DNA of 64,000 bases from Candidatus Poribacteria bacterium (GCA_022822085.1 JAJECK010000102.1:19814-83813); one strand, 5' to 3'. Positions 8,416 to 17,976 are shown, counted from the stretch's first letter. Numbers and translations are program-made. The notes: generated by a model not told the origin, from the letters alone.

Positions 8416-9411
8416 ATGATTGAAGTCAGAGAACTTACAAAATCTTATGGACCGACACTTGCCGTAGACCAAGTCTCATTTGATGCAAACGCTGGAGAAG
8501 TTGTAGGCTTCATTGGACCGAACGGTGCTGGCAAAACCACTACAATGCGAATCCTTACCTGCTATCTCACCGCAGATGCTGGGAATGCTACCGTTGCTGG
8601 ATACGATGTCCTTGAACACGCAATTGACGTAAGAAAAAATGTGGGTTACCTACCAGAAAGTGCACCGCTCTATGCAGATATGGGAGTGGTAGAATACCTA
8701 AAGTTTATGGCAGAAGTTCGTGATCTGCCTAAAAGTCAACGCAAAGAACGGATTAATACTGTTATTGATATATGTGGACTTGAAGGTGTGATACAGAAAG
8801 ACATCGGGGAACTCTCCAAAGGTTATAGACAACGCGTTGGTTTGGCACAAAGTCTTATCCACGACCCGCCTATTCTGATTCTTGATGAACCTACATCAGG
8901 ACTCGATCCAACTCAGACAATTGAGATTCGAAATCTGATTATTGAAATGGGAAAAGAGAAACTCGTCCTGTTCAGTACCCATATCTTGCCTGAGGTTGCT
9001 GCGACTTGTAGCCGTATCCTTATGATAAATCAAGGTGAAATTGTGGCAAACGGGACATTAGAGGAACTTATCGATCAAGTTCGGAGTGAGGAAAGGATAC
9101 ATCTTGTAATTAGAGGTCCTGAAGAGGATATTACGCCAGAACTAAAAGCATTAGATGCAATCACTGGGGTTTCACAATCCATAATGGACAATGGTGTTGT
9201 GACGTATGAAATTACAACATCGCAAGATGGTTATGAAGCGACAAGTGCTATCTTCCGTGCAGCGCAACAGAACAGTTGGGATCTCGTAGAACTACGCCAA
9301 GAAACGATTGATCTGGAAAATATATTCCTACACTATTCCACTGGAGAAAATAGAAGTCCATCTAATAATACAGAACCTTCAACAGACGTAAGTCCTGCAG
9401 AAGAGGAGTAG
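8416..9411 (+). CDS. ABC transporter ATP-binding protein (GldA/CcmA-type)
   Basis: 331 residues. The nucleotide-binding domain is complete: Walker A GPNGAGKTT, signature LSKGYRQRVG, Walker B ILILDEPTSGLD and switch FSTHIL. A C-terminal extension of about 110 residues after position 215 is typical of exporters that pair with an ABC-2 permease plus a GldG-like subunit. ATG 8416 gives MIEVRELTKSYG, the usual family start; an upstream TTG at 8407 is less likely. It forms an operon with the permease, GldG-like and DUF4340 genes, separated from the permease by a 156-bp inverted-repeat element. The substrate is unknown; in gliding Bacteroidetes the related GldAFG complex serves motility, but the same arrangement is widespread in non-gliders. 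Confidence 0.9.
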   Translation: MIEVRELTKSYGPTLAVDQVSFDANAGEVVGFIGPNGAGKTTTMRILTCYLTADAGNATVAGYDVLEHAIDVRKNVGYLPESAPLYADMGVVEYLKFMAEVRDLPKSQRKERINTVIDICGLEGVIQKDIGELSKGYRQRVGLAQSLIHDPPILILDEPTSGLDPTQTIEIRNLIIEMGKEKLVLFSTHILPEVAATCSRILMINQGEIVANGTLEELIDQVRSEERIHLVIRGPEEDITPELKALDAITGVSQSIMDNGVVTYEITTSQDGYEATSAIFRAAQQNSWDLVELRQETIDLENIFLHYSTGENRSPSNNTEPSTDVSPAEEE

Positions 9412-9490
9412 AACTAATTAAATCGGTTTATATTACAAGGATTATATTCCTTGTATTGCTAACTATATCCGTAGATTTTTTAACAACTTT

Positions 9491-9646
9491 ATACCATTTC
9501 TAATTGACAAATTCTCATAAATAAACTGTAGGTCGGGTAGAGCGAAGCGAAACCCGACATTGAAACTCTGTCTAACCTTACATGTCGGGTTTCGTGCCTC
9601 TACCCGACCTACGAAATAATGCTACATCATCATTTAGAAGTGGTAT
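9491..9646 (+). repeat. Inverted-repeat element, ATACCATTTCT family, with a GTCGGG hairpin core
   Basis: The ends are ATACCATTTCTAATT and the approximate complement ATTTAGAAGTGGTAT. Inside, GTAGGTCGGGTAGAG (from 9528) pairs with CTCTACCCGACCTAC (to 9612), and AAACCCGACAT pairs with ATGTCGGGTTT. The whole unit can fold as one long cruciform. A related copy lies at 54682-54828. It sits between the ABC ATPase and permease genes and could act as a partial transcription stop within the operon. Confidence 0.85.
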
Positions 9647-9668
9647 TATTTCAATTAATTAGAAGATT

Positions 9669-10385
9669 ATGCAAAACATCAACGCAATATTTAAAAAGGA
9701 ATTTAGAAGTTATTTCAATTCACCCATCGCATATATTTTTATTACATTTTTCCTCGCAATTTCATCATGGCTTTTCTTCCGAACTTTCTTCATTAGTGGT
9801 CAAGCCGAAATGCGAGGATTCTTTGGGTTAATGCCGTGGATTTTTCTTTTCTTTATCCCTTCTGTTACCATGAAACTTTGGGCAGAGGAAAAGAAAATCG
9901 GCACAGCAGAAATACTAATGACATTACCATTAAGGGATTATGAGGTAGTGGTAGGGAAATTTCTTGCAAGTTTTGGGTTGCTGGCAGTAACTGCGCTCTT
10001 TTCACTTGCACTCCCAATTTCTGTCATGATTCTTGGGGATCCAGATGGCGGGACAATAGTCTGTGGATACCTGGGTCTACTATTGATGGGGGGCGCATAC
10101 CTTGCAATCGGGTTATTCGCTTCCACGATTACTGAGAACCAAATAATCGCATTTATACTTGGAATTTCCGCATGCTTTGTCCTGCTGATCATCGGGGAAG
10201 ATATTGTGTTATTTAGTACGCCAAATTGGTTATTCCCAATATTTAGTTATCTCGGTCTCGGAGTTCATTATAGCAGTATTCTGCGCGGTGTCATTGATTC
10301 ACGCGATATTATCTACTATTTGGCAATTACTGGGTTTTTTCTTTATCTGAGCACACTCATGATAGAAAGTCGAAAATGGCGGTAG
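9669..10385 (+). CDS. ABC-2 type permease (GldF-like)
   Basis: 238 residues with about six membrane spans. The N-terminus (INAIFKKEFRSYFNSPIAYI) is the characteristic start of GldF-type ABC-2 permeases, which have the first span shortly after a KEF..YF..P motif. Further family features are MKLWAEEKKIGTAEILMTLP and the repeated small-residue membrane helices after it. It should form the channel with the ATPase upstream and the GldG-like protein downstream. The next gene starts 18 bases after its stop. Confidence 0.88.
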   Translation: MQNINAIFKKEFRSYFNSPIAYIFITFFLAISSWLFFRTFFISGQAEMRGFFGLMPWIFLFFIPSVTMKLWAEEKKIGTAEILMTLPLRDYEVVVGKFLASFGLLAVTALFSLALPISVMILGDPDGGTIVCGYLGLLLMGGAYLAIGLFASTITENQIIAFILGISACFVLLIIGEDIVLFSTPNWLFPIFSYLGLGVHYSSILRGVIDSRDIIYYLAITGFFLYLSTLMIESRKWR

Positions 10386-10403
10386 GTTAAGGAGGAATTG
10401 GTT

Positions 10404-12050
10404 GTGGCTGATAAACGGTTAAGATACGGTGCTAACACATTGGCGTTTATAGTACTTATATTTGCTATTCTGGTTATGATAAATTATCTATCCTCACGTC
10501 GTTTTGTCCGGATGGATCTTACTGAGGATAAACGCTATACTGTATCCAAATCAACCAAAAACGTAATTAAGAATTTAGACGATATTGTTACGATTACTGT
10601 ATTCTTTTCTACAGAACCAGCAACTGTAGCGCAGACCCTACAGGAAGTCAGAGATGTTTTAGACGAATATAATGCATTCTCGCGCAGACTGCAAATTGAC
10701 TATGTCAATCCTGCTGATATGGAGGAAGGCGAGAAACAGGAACTCCGCTTCAGAGGTATTATGGAAGGACCCATCAACGTCTTTGAAAAAGACAAAGCAG
10801 TCATTGCGAACGTTTATAGAGCTATTGCTGTCGGGTATAGTGGTAAAGAGGAAGTACTACCCGTTGTACAATCTACCTCAAATTTAGAATACGAACTCAC
10901 TTCGGCTATCGTCAAAGTGACAACAAAAGAAGCAAAAACAATCGGATTCTTGACTGGACATGATGAATACGATATCAATGCACAGACGCAGGCAAATCAA
11001 CAACTCCGACAACTCTTAGATAAAAATGCTGCAGGACAATATAACATCACAACCGTTGACCTACATGCAGGAGAGCCTGTTGACCCGTCTGTAACTACAT
11101 TAGTAGTAGCAGCACCGAAACAGGCTTTGACTGAACGAGAGAAATATGAGATAGACCAGTTTATCATGCGTGGTGGCAGAGCATTATTCCTGATTGATCC
11201 TATTGCGATGCAACCCCAATCCTTACAAGGCACACCACTTGCTACGGGTTTGAACGATCTACTTGAACATTACGGTGTTAAACTCGGAAATAATGTAATT
11301 GGCGATCGTAGATTACACGATTCTGTGCAGTTTGGAGACGGTAGAATGACCTTTATTCAGCCGTACATCTATTTCGTCAAAATACATAGATCCAATTTTT
11401 CTCAAGAGAACGCGATTACAAGTCAATTAGAACAATTAACATTGCCGTGGACAAGTTCATTAGAGACCTTAGCGATAGAAGGGGTCAACGCAACACCTTT
11501 AGTGAAAACAACCGAATTTGGACAGAGTTTCCAAGGCGTATACAACTTGATGCCCGGAACTCCTATTCCACCACCGACAGATTTACAGGTGTATACCGTT
11601 GCTGCAGCTTTGGAAGGGAAATTCAAAAGTTTCTATACGAACAAAGAAGTTCCTTCAATAGAACATGCAGAAGATCCCGAAGGTGAAAACGATGAGCACA
11701 CACATCCGCCAACAGAAGATGCTGAGGACAGAACAACTATTACTGAAAGTGCAGATACCCAAATTGTTGTTGTCGGAACAGGAGGTATTCTCACACAATT
11801 GAATCCACACGGTGCCCAGTTCTTCTTGAACTGTATTGACTGGCTAACACTTGGCGATACACTTATCGGTATCCGTTCACATTCAATTACGAGCAGACCT
11901 CTTATAGAAGTATCCGGTTTAACGAAAAACTTCATTAAATACTTTTGTATCATCGGCATGCCTCTGTTAGTCGTTATTATCGGGTTAATTCGGTATCTCT
12001 TAAAAAGGAGGGTCCAACGGTTAGTCGGAACCTACGGTTCACGGATATAA
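10404..12050 (+). CDS. GldG-like ABC transporter auxiliary protein
   Basis: 548 residues. One membrane span at about 13-33, a large extracytoplasmic domain beginning SSRRFVRMDLTEDKRYTVSKST, which is a hallmark of GldG proteins, and a C-terminal span (IIGMPLLVVIIGLIRYLL) followed by a basic tail. Middle blocks TVFFSTEPATVAQTLQEVRDVL and KEAKTIGFLTGHDEYD fit the ABC_transp_aux family. AAGGAGGA at 10389-10396 lies 7 bases before GTG 10404 and only 1 base before TTG 10398, so the GTG is chosen. An acidic, His-containing insertion (about residues 415-440) is low in complexity. It works with the ATPase and permease of this operon. Confidence 0.87.
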   Translation: MADKRLRYGANTLAFIVLIFAILVMINYLSSRRFVRMDLTEDKRYTVSKSTKNVIKNLDDIVTITVFFSTEPATVAQTLQEVRDVLDEYNAFSRRLQIDYVNPADMEEGEKQELRFRGIMEGPINVFEKDKAVIANVYRAIAVGYSGKEEVLPVVQSTSNLEYELTSAIVKVTTKEAKTIGFLTGHDEYDINAQTQANQQLRQLLDKNAAGQYNITTVDLHAGEPVDPSVTTLVVAAPKQALTEREKYEIDQFIMRGGRALFLIDPIAMQPQSLQGTPLATGLNDLLEHYGVKLGNNVIGDRRLHDSVQFGDGRMTFIQPYIYFVKIHRSNFSQENAITSQLEQLTLPWTSSLETLAIEGVNATPLVKTTEFGQSFQGVYNLMPGTPIPPPTDLQVYTVAAALEGKFKSFYTNKEVPSIEHAEDPEGENDEHTHPPTEDAEDRTTITESADTQIVVVGTGGILTQLNPHGAQFFLNCIDWLTLGDTLIGIRSHSITSRPLIEVSGLTKNFIKYFCIIGMPLLVVIIGLIRYLLKRRVQRLVGTYGSRI

Positions 12051-12077
12051 ATTACAATACACTGACCTATAGGAACA

Positions 12078-13076
12078 ATGAAAAAGAAACAACTACTGAC
12101 TTTAGGTGGAATATTCGTTTTATTGTTACTCATTGCACTGATATTTGAGAACCCATTCAAGAAGAGTGAGTATCAAAAGAAGGTTGATGAGGCAACCGCA
12201 CTTTTCCCAAAATTTGACAAGGAACAAGTTGCCAAAATAGAGATTACTACTAAAGATGAAACGACTACTCTCACAAAAACAGATGGAAAATGGTTTGTAA
12301 CCAGTATGGACAACTATCCTGCTGATATGGAAGCTATAGATGAGTTGTTTACCAAAGTGGCAGAATTTGACAATGCAAATCATGTCTCTGACAATCCAAA
12401 ATATCAAGCCGAATTCCAAGTGGATAGCAGTGGGACTGAAGCAAAATTAATGGATGCAAATGATAAAATGTTAGCACATCTGTTTGTTGGGAAGAACACT
12501 CCCGGTTTCTTAAGCAGCTATGTCCGAGTGGCTGATTCAAAGGACGTCTATATTGCTAAAGGGTATCTACAAGGGGTTTTTGACAAAAGCACACGCACTT
12601 GGAAAGACCGAACTATTTTTAACTTCAATAAAGCCTTCGTCACACAGATTAACATTACTTCACCTGAAGAAACAGTTGAATTGATGTTAGATGCTGAAAA
12701 CAAGTGGCAGATGTTACAACCAACAGCAGCTGCTGTGGTTCAGAACGAAATTGACAACCTACTAAATTCCTTAAGCCAGTTAAAGACTGATGACTTTGCT
12801 GAAGTGAAAGAACTTACCGAATACGGTTTAGATGCACCGACCTCATCAATTACTGCTAAACTCAATGATGGGACAACCAAAACATTACATATAGGAAAAG
12901 AGGATGGCGGCAAACTGTCCGTCAAAAGTGATGAAAAGGAACAAGTCTTCAGATTATTCAAATCAAATGTTGACAATTTAATTAAGAAATCCGATAAACT
13001 TATGGAAGTTGCAGTGCCTCCAGAAACAGATGAGGTAAATCCATCTGAAACAGTGGAAGACGCAACACCAGAGTAA
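12078..13076 (+). CDS. DUF4340 membrane-anchored protein of the Gld-type ABC operon
   Basis: 332 residues. An N-terminal anchor (LLTLGGIFVLLLLIALIFE) is followed by repeated beta-rich units. Three copies of a pattern of the form I.I...E.T.L.K.DGKWFV can be seen, at about residues 50-75, 190-215 and 255-290, as in DUF4340. This family is almost always encoded directly after GldG-like genes, as here (27 bases after it), and is thought to be part of the same envelope complex, although its role is not established. The C-terminal tail is acidic and rich in Glu, Pro and Thr. Confidence 0.85.
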   Translation: MKKKQLLTLGGIFVLLLLIALIFENPFKKSEYQKKVDEATALFPKFDKEQVAKIEITTKDETTTLTKTDGKWFVTSMDNYPADMEAIDELFTKVAEFDNANHVSDNPKYQAEFQVDSSGTEAKLMDANDKMLAHLFVGKNTPGFLSSYVRVADSKDVYIAKGYLQGVFDKSTRTWKDRTIFNFNKAFVTQINITSPEETVELMLDAENKWQMLQPTAAAVVQNEIDNLLNSLSQLKTDDFAEVKELTEYGLDAPTSSITAKLNDGTTKTLHIGKEDGGKLSVKSDEKEQVFRLFKSNVDNLIKKSDKLMEVAVPPETDEVNPSETVEDATPE

Positions 13077-13112
13077 AATAAAGGTATAATAACAACTTGT
13101 GCAAAATAACTT

Positions 13113-13229
13113 ATACCATTTCTATTTAAGAAACTGTCATAAAGGAAACCTCCTTAAAGTCCCACTGATAAGGGGGATTTAGGGGGTTCTTCCAATTAGC
13201 GATGAGACATTATTAATTAGAAATGGTAT
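13113..13229 (+). repeat. Inverted-repeat element, ATACCATTTCT family, second core type
   Basis: The ends are ATACCATTTCTATTTAA and TTAATTAGAAATGGTAT. The core contains TCCCACTGATAAGGGGGATT. A close copy is at 53127-53240. The 13077-13538 gap also holds, at about 13293-13344, an inverted copy of part of the repeat cluster at 23453-23495; I see no gene in it. Confidence 0.85.
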
Positions 13230-13463
13230 TATTGTCCAACACTGTTCCACATAAGTCCAATATTCAGCGAGTTTTCCTCATAACAGATAGGCTCTCCTGT
13301 CCGAACGATATGTTTATAGATCATAGCTGAACACGGTGTCTTTAGTTGATACTTATAGGTTTTGCTACTCCCTATTGACCAACGGCGTTAACTCTTAGTA
13401 AAGCAAAAAATCTATAATTCTTAAAACTAATAACCCTGCATACCTGCATACTTGTAAATAAAC

Positions 13464-13492
13464 TTGCTTGAATTTCATCAATCACATATAAT
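13464..13492 (+). promoter_or_regulatory. Promoter for the small lipoprotein gene
   Basis: TTGCTT at 13464-13469, a 17-base spacer and TATAAT at 13487-13492, followed by the start codon at 13539 with TAGGAG at 13527-13532. Confidence 0.55.
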
Positions 13493-13538
13493 TGGGTAAG
13501 AAATCCAAATTTCATGCAAGGATAATAGGAGAATTATT

Positions 13539-14255
13539 ATGAAAACTATAGTCTGTTTGACACTACCTATTTTCATTTTTCTCACTGGATGCGCATCAAT
13601 CTCAAAAACTCTTTCTGGAGATACCACAGACGATTACGATTTCCGTAACACTCGTTGGGGTTTCAGTCACCAACGCGTGCTCCGTGCGGAGAAAGATATG
13701 CAAGTTTTTCAACGGACAGATGATCTGCTTGTATACAAAACTAAAATCGCTGGTGTACCTACATTACTTGTTTACACATTTAATGATAACAAACTCAGAG
13801 CAGCAGGATATATCACAGAAAAACCGGTAAAAAATGCACAAAATATAACCAAAATGTGTGTGGCAAAACATGGTGAACCAACCGAAAAACTAAAAGAAGG
13901 TATGGTTTGGAAAACTCCAGATACAGTGATATATACACATGCATATCCATCACACATCACCTTTAGTAATGCAAAATATGAGCGGACAAATAACGGGTTA
14001 TTATCTGATGTTGTGCGTAATTATACAAAACTAAAATCAAAATCAATAGACCGATGGGACAGCGTATGGTCATACATTGATACCGATTTTTACAATGAAC
14101 AACACCAATCAGAAGCACAGTTTACCGATTTGTCTGTACACGAAAAGGTGTTGTTTGGTGTTATCAAGAGGAATGAAAACATTCATTTTACAAACAAAGC
14201 GGGTGTTAATATTGCTATTCCACAAGAACAGATCAAATTCCTTGGAATTAAATAA
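13539..14255 (+). CDS. Lipoprotein of unknown function
   Basis: 238 residues. The lipobox FLTGC ends the signal at residue 18, so the protein should be lipid-anchored in the envelope. The region DYDFRNTRWGFSHQRVLRAEKD begins a domain of short beta strands of the type TRWGMSxxxVxxxE seen in many small bacterial lipoproteins, where it is thought to be an adhesion or folding module. The rest (LLVYKTKIAGVPTLLVYTF, KAAGYITE-like block) fits the same pattern. No enzyme motif is visible. It has its own promoter and is followed by a second lipoprotein gene. Confidence 0.72.
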   Translation: MKTIVCLTLPIFIFLTGCASISKTLSGDTTDDYDFRNTRWGFSHQRVLRAEKDMQVFQRTDDLLVYKTKIAGVPTLLVYTFNDNKLRAAGYITEKPVKNAQNITKMCVAKHGEPTEKLKEGMVWKTPDTVIYTHAYPSHITFSNAKYERTNNGLLSDVVRNYTKLKSKSIDRWDSVWSYIDTDFYNEQHQSEAQFTDLSVHEKVLFGVIKRNENIHFTNKAGVNIAIPQEQIKFLGIK

Positions 14256-14388
14256 TTAGTTCAAATCGTAAAAACTCGTTAAGTCAATAGGATTGTCCGA
14301 TAGATATACAATAAACCAATAGGTGTTGTTTTCTCGAAACCTATGCATATTAGGCTGCACCACGCTATTACAAGTATAGGAGACCTAA

Positions 14389-15171
14389 ATGTCCATTATC
14401 CATGACCGTTTATGCAGGTATTTCTTTTCATCTAATTTTAAATATTGCTTGTCCGTAATCTTTATTTTGCTCGTTTTAACACTAACTGCTTGTGATAGTA
14501 ATATCGTTTCACAAGTCTTAAAACCGACTTTATCTGGTAGAACAGTCCATGTCAATGGAAACGGCTCAGTATCTGGGGAACCAGATATTGCGACACTTAA
14601 TTTAGGTGTCTCTATTCAAAGAAATTCTGTAGCAGAAGCACGTGAGGTAGCTGCAAGTACAATGACTGCCTTAATCGATTCACTGAAGGCAAACAGTATC
14701 GCAGAAAAAGATATAATAACACAGAATTTCAGTATCTATCCACAATATGATTACTGGGAAGGTGAACGTAAACTGCGTGGCTACAGAGTGAATAATACCG
14801 TTCAGGCAAAAGTGAGAGAATTGGAAACACTCAGTGATGTGATTGATGATGCCGCAGAAGCAGGTGGAGATAACATCGTTCTCAATTCAATCCAATTTAT
14901 GATTGAAGATACTACCCCATTGCAAGAACAGGCACGTGCTATAGCAGTGAAAAACGCTGAAGCAAAAGCACGCACAATTGCAGAAGCAAGTGGCGTAACA
15001 CTTGGGAAACCTGTTACTATAACGGAGAACTCATATTACGAAAGTCCACCAATTCCGTATGCAGTAGCAGAAGAAGCCTTCGCTGATGATGCTGCACGTA
15101 CTTCTACACCTATCGTTTCTGGTGAACTAACTGTCACTGTCAATGTTACAGTGGTATATGAAATTGAGTAA
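14389..15171 (+). CDS. SIMPL (DUF541) domain lipoprotein
   Basis: 260 residues. Signal peptide with the lipobox LTLTAC near residue 35; the leader is long, with a basic stretch before the hydrophobic core. The SIMPL domain occupies about 55-258: VHVNGNGSVSGEPDIATLNL, then the helix AEAREVAASTMTALIDSLKA, the strand TQNFSIYPQYDY, the paired TVQAKVRELETLSDVIDDA and the closing VSGELTVTVNVTVVYEIE. Members are envelope proteins of generally unknown role, the name coming from an interaction with a mouse pelle-like kinase. Ribosome site GGAGA lies just upstream of ATG 14389. Confidence 0.87.
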   Translation: MSIIHDRLCRYFFSSNFKYCLSVIFILLVLTLTACDSNIVSQVLKPTLSGRTVHVNGNGSVSGEPDIATLNLGVSIQRNSVAEAREVAASTMTALIDSLKANSIAEKDIITQNFSIYPQYDYWEGERKLRGYRVNNTVQAKVRELETLSDVIDDAAEAGGDNIVLNSIQFMIEDTTPLQEQARAIAVKNAEAKARTIAEASGVTLGKPVTITENSYYESPPIPYAVAEEAFADDAARTSTPIVSGELTVTVNVTVVYEIE

Positions 15172-15209
15172 GAATTTGTGAGATAATTTGTTGGTGTGGA
15201 TATATCTAT

Positions 15210-15369
15210 TATAACCTAAGTTTCCACCTTTGTCGCATAATCTGTTAGATTGTGCCTATAAGTGCCCAAACAGACAGTTTGCGCTACGAAATTTCGTGAA
15301 TAATGAAATATTATCGCATAAAAACGGTATTTGCATGTCCAAAATCTTATCCGTAGCAACTTAGGTTAA
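15210..15369 (+). repeat. Inverted-repeat element, TATAACCTAAGTT family, uninterrupted copy
   Basis: The ends are TATAACCTAAGTTTCC and its near complement GCAACTTAGGTTA. The element is 160 bp. It contains a short palindrome (ATAATCT...AGATTGT near 15238-15255). A second copy at 42065-42337 is 273 bp because it carries a 114-bp insertion; without it that copy would be 159 bp. This copy is therefore the empty-site reference. Confidence 0.85.
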
Positions 15370-15372
15370 CGC

Positions 15373-15532
15373 CAGTTTGATATAAGAATTCAATTTTGAT
15401 TTGATAAAAAAATTCAAATTTGATAGGACTGACGCATTTCCCCCTTGATAAGGGGTTAGAAGTCGGTATTTGAGTGTTTACCCCCTTAATCCCTTTATCA
15501 AGGGACTTTAAGAGGAATGCATGCATCCTGCC
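15373..15532 (+). repeat. Left direct repeat flanking the Uma2 gene
   Basis: Begins CAGTTTGATATAAGAATTCA, contains GACTGACGCATTTCCCCC, TTGATAAGGGG and AGAAGTCGGTATTTGAGTG, and ends GAATGCATGCATCCTGCC. A near-identical block in the same orientation lies at 16416-16562 after the gene. The core (CCCCCTTAATCCC...TTATCAAGGG) is itself palindromic with the GATAAGGGG motif. Confidence 0.85.
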
Positions 15533-15617
15533 TTATTATCAAACTCACATTACAATTAGCAGGCGATGTCCCCACGGTTCAAGTTTTAACCTATTTTCAT
15601 GTAATGGAGAAACACCG

Positions 15618-16385
15618 ATGGCAACCTATACAAAAGAGAGACAAATCCCCTCTGTCCCTACAGACACACCCATATTTTACCCTGATACGGATGGCAAACC
15701 CATGGCAGTTAGTGACCTTCACAGACGTATTCTCACGCGCACATTACAAGCACTTGACGCACATTTTGAACAACAACCGGAAGTTTACGTCTCCGGGGAT
15801 ATCCTGATGTATTACGTGGAGGGCGATCCCCGTAAATCGGTTTCACCGGACGTGCTCGTCTCTTTCGGGTTAGGGAAAAAGAACCGTCAGACGTATCTTG
15901 TCTGGGTGGAGGGCAAATCCCCTGATTTTACAATGGAGTTCAGTAGCAAAACCACTTACGATAGAGATTTAGGACATAAAATGAGGCTCTATGCTTCTTT
16001 AGGGGTACAAGATTACTTTTTATATGATGCAGAAGGTCTGTACCTCCCATCGCCACTGATGGGTTTTACATTGATTGATGGTGTATATGTTCCGCTTTCA
16101 AGTGGGACGGATGGCGGTTTACATTCTGATGTACTCGGTTTAGATTTCCAGGTGAGCGATGTAGGTTTAGGGCTTTACGATCCTGTTGCGGGTGCATGGC
16201 TGCAGACCCCGGCTGAATCTGCCGCTGCACGGGCGGAACGGGAAACCGAGCGAGCTAATACTGCTGAAACACGCGCTAATACTGCTGAAGCACAAGTAAA
16301 ACAGGAAGCCGAACGCGCTAAGGCAGCAGAAGCGGAAGCCGCACAACTCCGAGAACAACTGGAACGTTTAAGAACACGCAGATAA
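15618..16385 (+). CDS. Uma2-family (DUF820) restriction-nuclease-like protein with coiled-coil tail
   Basis: 255 residues. The Uma2 fold, PD-(D/E)XK-like, covers about 1-185: DTDGKPMAVSDLHRRIL, VYVSGDILMYYVEGDPRKSV, then SPDVLVSFGL, where D is the usual metal-binding residue, VEGKSPDFTMEFSSKTTYDRD with the E...K-type active-site block, and LGVQDYFLYDAEG. The tail, about 195-255, is an Ala/Glu/Arg-rich coiled coil with the repeated unit RANTAEARANTAE-like. ATG 15618 follows GGAGA. Activity is predicted only; these proteins occur in very many copies in some phyla and their role is unknown. The gene is flanked by direct copies of a repeat (15373-15532 and 16416-16562) and may have moved with them. 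Confidence 0.87.
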   Translation: MATYTKERQIPSVPTDTPIFYPDTDGKPMAVSDLHRRILTRTLQALDAHFEQQPEVYVSGDILMYYVEGDPRKSVSPDVLVSFGLGKKNRQTYLVWVEGKSPDFTMEFSSKTTYDRDLGHKMRLYASLGVQDYFLYDAEGLYLPSPLMGFTLIDGVYVPLSSGTDGGLHSDVLGLDFQVSDVGLGLYDPVAGAWLQTPAESAAARAERETERANTAETRANTAEAQVKQEAERAKAAEAEAAQLREQLERLRTRR

Positions 16386-16415
16386 CACAAATTCTCTTTT
16401 CAATTATAATTACGT

Positions 16416-16562
16416 CAGTTTGATAAAAGAATTCAAATTTGATAGGACAGACGCATTCCCCCTTGATAAGGGGATTAGGGAGGGTAGAAGTCGGTATTTG
16501 AGTGTTTAACCCCCTTAATCCCCTTATCAAGGGGATTTTAAGAGGAATGAATGCATCCTGCC
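16416..16562 (+). repeat. Right direct repeat flanking the Uma2 gene
   Basis: Same sequence family and orientation as 15373-15532: CAGTTTGATA, AATTCAAATTTGATAGGACA, GACGCATTCCCCCTTGATAA, and the end GAATGAATGCATCCTGCC. It lies just after the Uma2 stop and could also serve as that gene's terminator. The rest of the gap to 16700 shows no gene. Confidence 0.85.
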
Positions 16563-16700
16563 ATAGCACATACTTCTCAGTTTGTGCGGTCCGAGACGCA
16601 AACTCAAAGTTCGCTCTACAAATTGTGTGTCCGTAATTATTGGTTCTACTATAATATAGAATGTCTTTTCTTGAACGGGTATATGCCACTCCTTCACATA

Positions 16701-17897
16701 TCAACTCTTGTTGACTACAGACTCATAAACAGTAAGCAACTGCTTTCCAATGTTCCGCCAGTCGTAATCCTGCTCAACACGTTTTCGTCCGTTTTCACCG
16801 ATTTTCTTACGGAGTGTAGAGTCCGTTAGTAATTGAAGCACAGCATCAGCGAAATTGTTCGGCTCATCAGCAATCATGATCTCCTCTCCATTCTGAAGTG
16901 ACAACCCTTCTGCTCCAACTGTAGTAGAGACTACTGCCTTCCCCATTGCCAGTGCTTCCAGAATTTTGAGGCGCGTTCCACTGCCTATACGTAATGGTAC
17001 GACAAATACTGTTGCCGCCGAAAAGTAGGGTTTGATCTCCGGCACACGTCCTGTAACGACTACACCTTCCATATCTGCTACTCGTTGAACTCGTTCTGAA
17101 GGATTACCACCGACAATAGTAAATTTGACATCTGGCACACTGTTCCGAATGATCGGTAACACCTCTTCTACAAAGAAAGATACTGCATCTTCGTTAGGAT
17201 ACCAATCCATACTACCAATGTAGATAAGATGTGCTGTTCCTGCCGATTCGAAATCAGGGACAAAATGCGTGACATCCACCCCATTGGGAATGACTTTTAC
17301 AACATCATCAGGACAGTGTTGTCCAAAGACAGCTGCATCAATCTCAGATGTACAAGTTACAGCATCAAACTTAGGACTTAACACCCGTTCATACCGATGG
17401 AATGCGTTGCGTTGAGTCCAGTAAGCAAATTTGTAGAATATATTTGTGGTTTCATCTGTCAGACGATGCCAAATAGCTGAATCAACATTTTGTTGGGAAA
17501 GAACACTTGGTAGGTCTGATTCCGTATGGTATTGTGCAGTATGAAACATCTCATAATGAACAAGATCGAAGTCTCCCAACGCTAATAATTCCTGTAACGT
17601 CTCAAGATAAGCAGGGACATTATAACGGGCTACAGTGATCGGTTGTTTTCTAAATATTGCTGCAAGGAGTGTGGTGAGAGTGATACGGGGTAATGTGTGT
17701 AAATGCTTGACAAGGTGCGTATTTATACCAAATTCTTGGATATGAGAAATACTATCACTATCGGTAGGTTGTGTTTCTAAAGCAAGTAGAGTAACTTCGT
17801 TTCCCTGGGCAATTTGCTTAAGTAGATTATAAACACGAATGCGTCCTCCATCTGTGAGGGGATACGGCACGGTGGGAGATAGAAAAAGAATCTTCAT
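16701..17897 (-). CDS. Family 4 glycosyltransferase
   Basis: 398 residues, GT-B fold. N-terminal acceptor domain begins MKILFLSPTVPYPLTDGGRI, the nucleotide-sugar loop-GGR type, and the C-terminal domain contains HLIYIGSMDWYPNEDAV and the donor-binding block RIGSGTRLKILEALAMGKAV with the ExxxxG(K/M) glutamate. Variants of this arrangement are common in capsule and exopolysaccharide clusters. The acceptor and donor cannot be deduced. It is transcribed opposite to the neighbouring Uma2 gene, and 79 bases separate it from the unknown exported gene upstream on the same strand. Confidence 0.88.
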   Translation of the reverse strand: MKILFLSPTVPYPLTDGGRIRVYNLLKQIAQGNEVTLLALETQPTDSDSISHIQEFGINTHLVKHLHTLPRITLTTLLAAIFRKQPITVARYNVPAYLETLQELLALGDFDLVHYEMFHTAQYHTESDLPSVLSQQNVDSAIWHRLTDETTNIFYKFAYWTQRNAFHRYERVLSPKFDAVTCTSEIDAAVFGQHCPDDVVKVIPNGVDVTHFVPDFESAGTAHLIYIGSMDWYPNEDAVSFFVEEVLPIIRNSVPDVKFTIVGGNPSERVQRVADMEGVVVTGRVPEIKPYFSAATVFVVPLRIGSGTRLKILEALAMGKAVVSTTVGAEGLSLQNGEEIMIADEPNNFADAVLQLLTDSTLRKKIGENGRKRVEQDYDWRNIGKQLLTVYESVVNKS

Positions 17898-17976
17898 GTC
17901 CTTTAGGTCATAACCTGTTACAACCTATTATTGTTATAGTTCCTTGGTTACCAATACGATATATATCGTAAAACAA

